64,000 bases of DNA. Source: Bradyrhizobium sp. AUGA SZCCT0176 (GTDB lineage Bacteria > Pseudomonadota > Alphaproteobacteria > Rhizobiales > Xanthobacteraceae). The notes beneath the pieces were generated by a model. The model searched no databases. It had not been told where the DNA came from and saw only the letters and a list, made by a program, of their open reading frames with translations. This document shows, piece after piece, positions 63,858 to 64,000 of this stretch (its first letter is position 1; each line of letters opens with the position of its first letter). The translations under genes and the position numbers were made by a program. The stretch is from NCBI RefSeq assembly GCF_018130145.1, contig NZ_JAFCMB010000004.1, forward strand, positions 1-64,000, in the 5' to 3' direction.

Positions 63858-64000
63858 TTACGGCTTCGAAATCAGCTTGAGGCCCGGCGCCGGCGACGAG
63901 CCGTCATGACTATGCGACCCGGCCCCGGCCTTCGGAATATCGATCCAGCGGCTTACCCCCTTCTCGCATTCCTGCACCACCGGAAAATACAGCGTGGTGT
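63858..64000 (-). CDS. YcnI-like (DUF1775) protein, C-terminal end
   Basis: Only the last ~47 codons are in the window: TTLYFPVVQECEKGVSRWID, then IPKAGAGSHSHDGSSPAPGL and KLISKP, stop at 63858. The segment TLYFPVVQxCxxGxxRWxxI is characteristic of YcnI/DUF1775 periplasmic copper-binding proteins. The gap to the CopC-CopD gene is 5 bases, so they form an operon. The start lies outside the window. Confidence 0.82.
   Translation of the reverse strand, partial: TTLYFPVVQECEKGVSRWIDIPKAGAGSHSHDGSSPAPGLKLISKP

Overview
The window looks like chromosomal DNA of a Bradyrhizobium-type alphaproteobacterium (Nitrobacteraceae). The evidence is the high G+C, the gene order lexA-comEC, gltX-gltA-lpxB-lpxI-lpxA-fabZ-lpxD-bamA-rseP-dxr-cdsA-uppS-frr-pyrH-tsf-rpsB, the alphaproteobacterial LexA boxes (GAAC-N7-GAAC), several short dispersed repeats that I recognise from this group, and many small proteins that resemble Bradyrhizobium hypotheticals. 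No rRNA, tRNA, CRISPR array, integrase or complete insertion sequence was seen.

Layout. 1-6 kb: the tail of a dispersed repeat, two acetyltransferases, a sigma-region-4-only protein, a cNMP-binding/patatin fusion, an Old Yellow Enzyme and a small secreted protein. 6-12.3 kb: a YihX-like HAD phosphatase, moeA, autoregulated lexA, two small conserved proteins and comEC. 12.3-20.7 kb: an accessory stretch of small, mostly unassigned genes (a double-glycine leader peptide, two related KOW-like proteins, a decayed GFA gene, an orphan Bug-type binding protein, single-TM microproteins, an alpha/beta hydrolase, a DUF4336 protein). 20.7-42.1 kb: essential genes, namely glnS, gltX, gltA, lipid A synthesis and fabZ, BamA, RseP, the isoprenoid/phospholipid genes dxr-cdsA-uppS, and the ribosome-cycle genes frr-pyrH-tsf-rpsB. 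Many neighbours here overlap by ATGA. 42.4-50.3 kb: a YbaK-like deacylase, a CBS protein, then a complete CoA-dependent beta-oxidation set (ligase, thiolase, two MaoC proteins, SDR, acyl-CoA dehydrogenase) with a divergent TetR regulator and a clear operator. 50.3-55.5 kb: dnaE, then very small genes on the minus strand. 55.5-61.3 kb: a porin-like beta-barrel, lolD, two tandem near-identical lolC/E genes and proS. 61.3-64 kb: a repeat-filled gap, then a CopC-CopD fusion and the end of a YcnI-like protein.

Three observations stand out. First, four consecutive minus-strand small genes (54249-55316, two of them zinc-ribbon proteins) each carry their own matching promoter, CTGGAA-N17-GCATAT, ending exactly 7 nt before the ATG. 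That geometry predicts leaderless mRNAs and a shared regulon. Second, a 32-residue single-TM protein (53982-54080) sits behind two perfect LexA boxes that overlap a promoter, which makes it a candidate SidA-like SOS-induced membrane inhibitor. Third, a double-glycine leader peptide lies next to a perfect palindrome and a candidate small RNA with its own terminator. All functional statements come from reading motifs; no database search was run.
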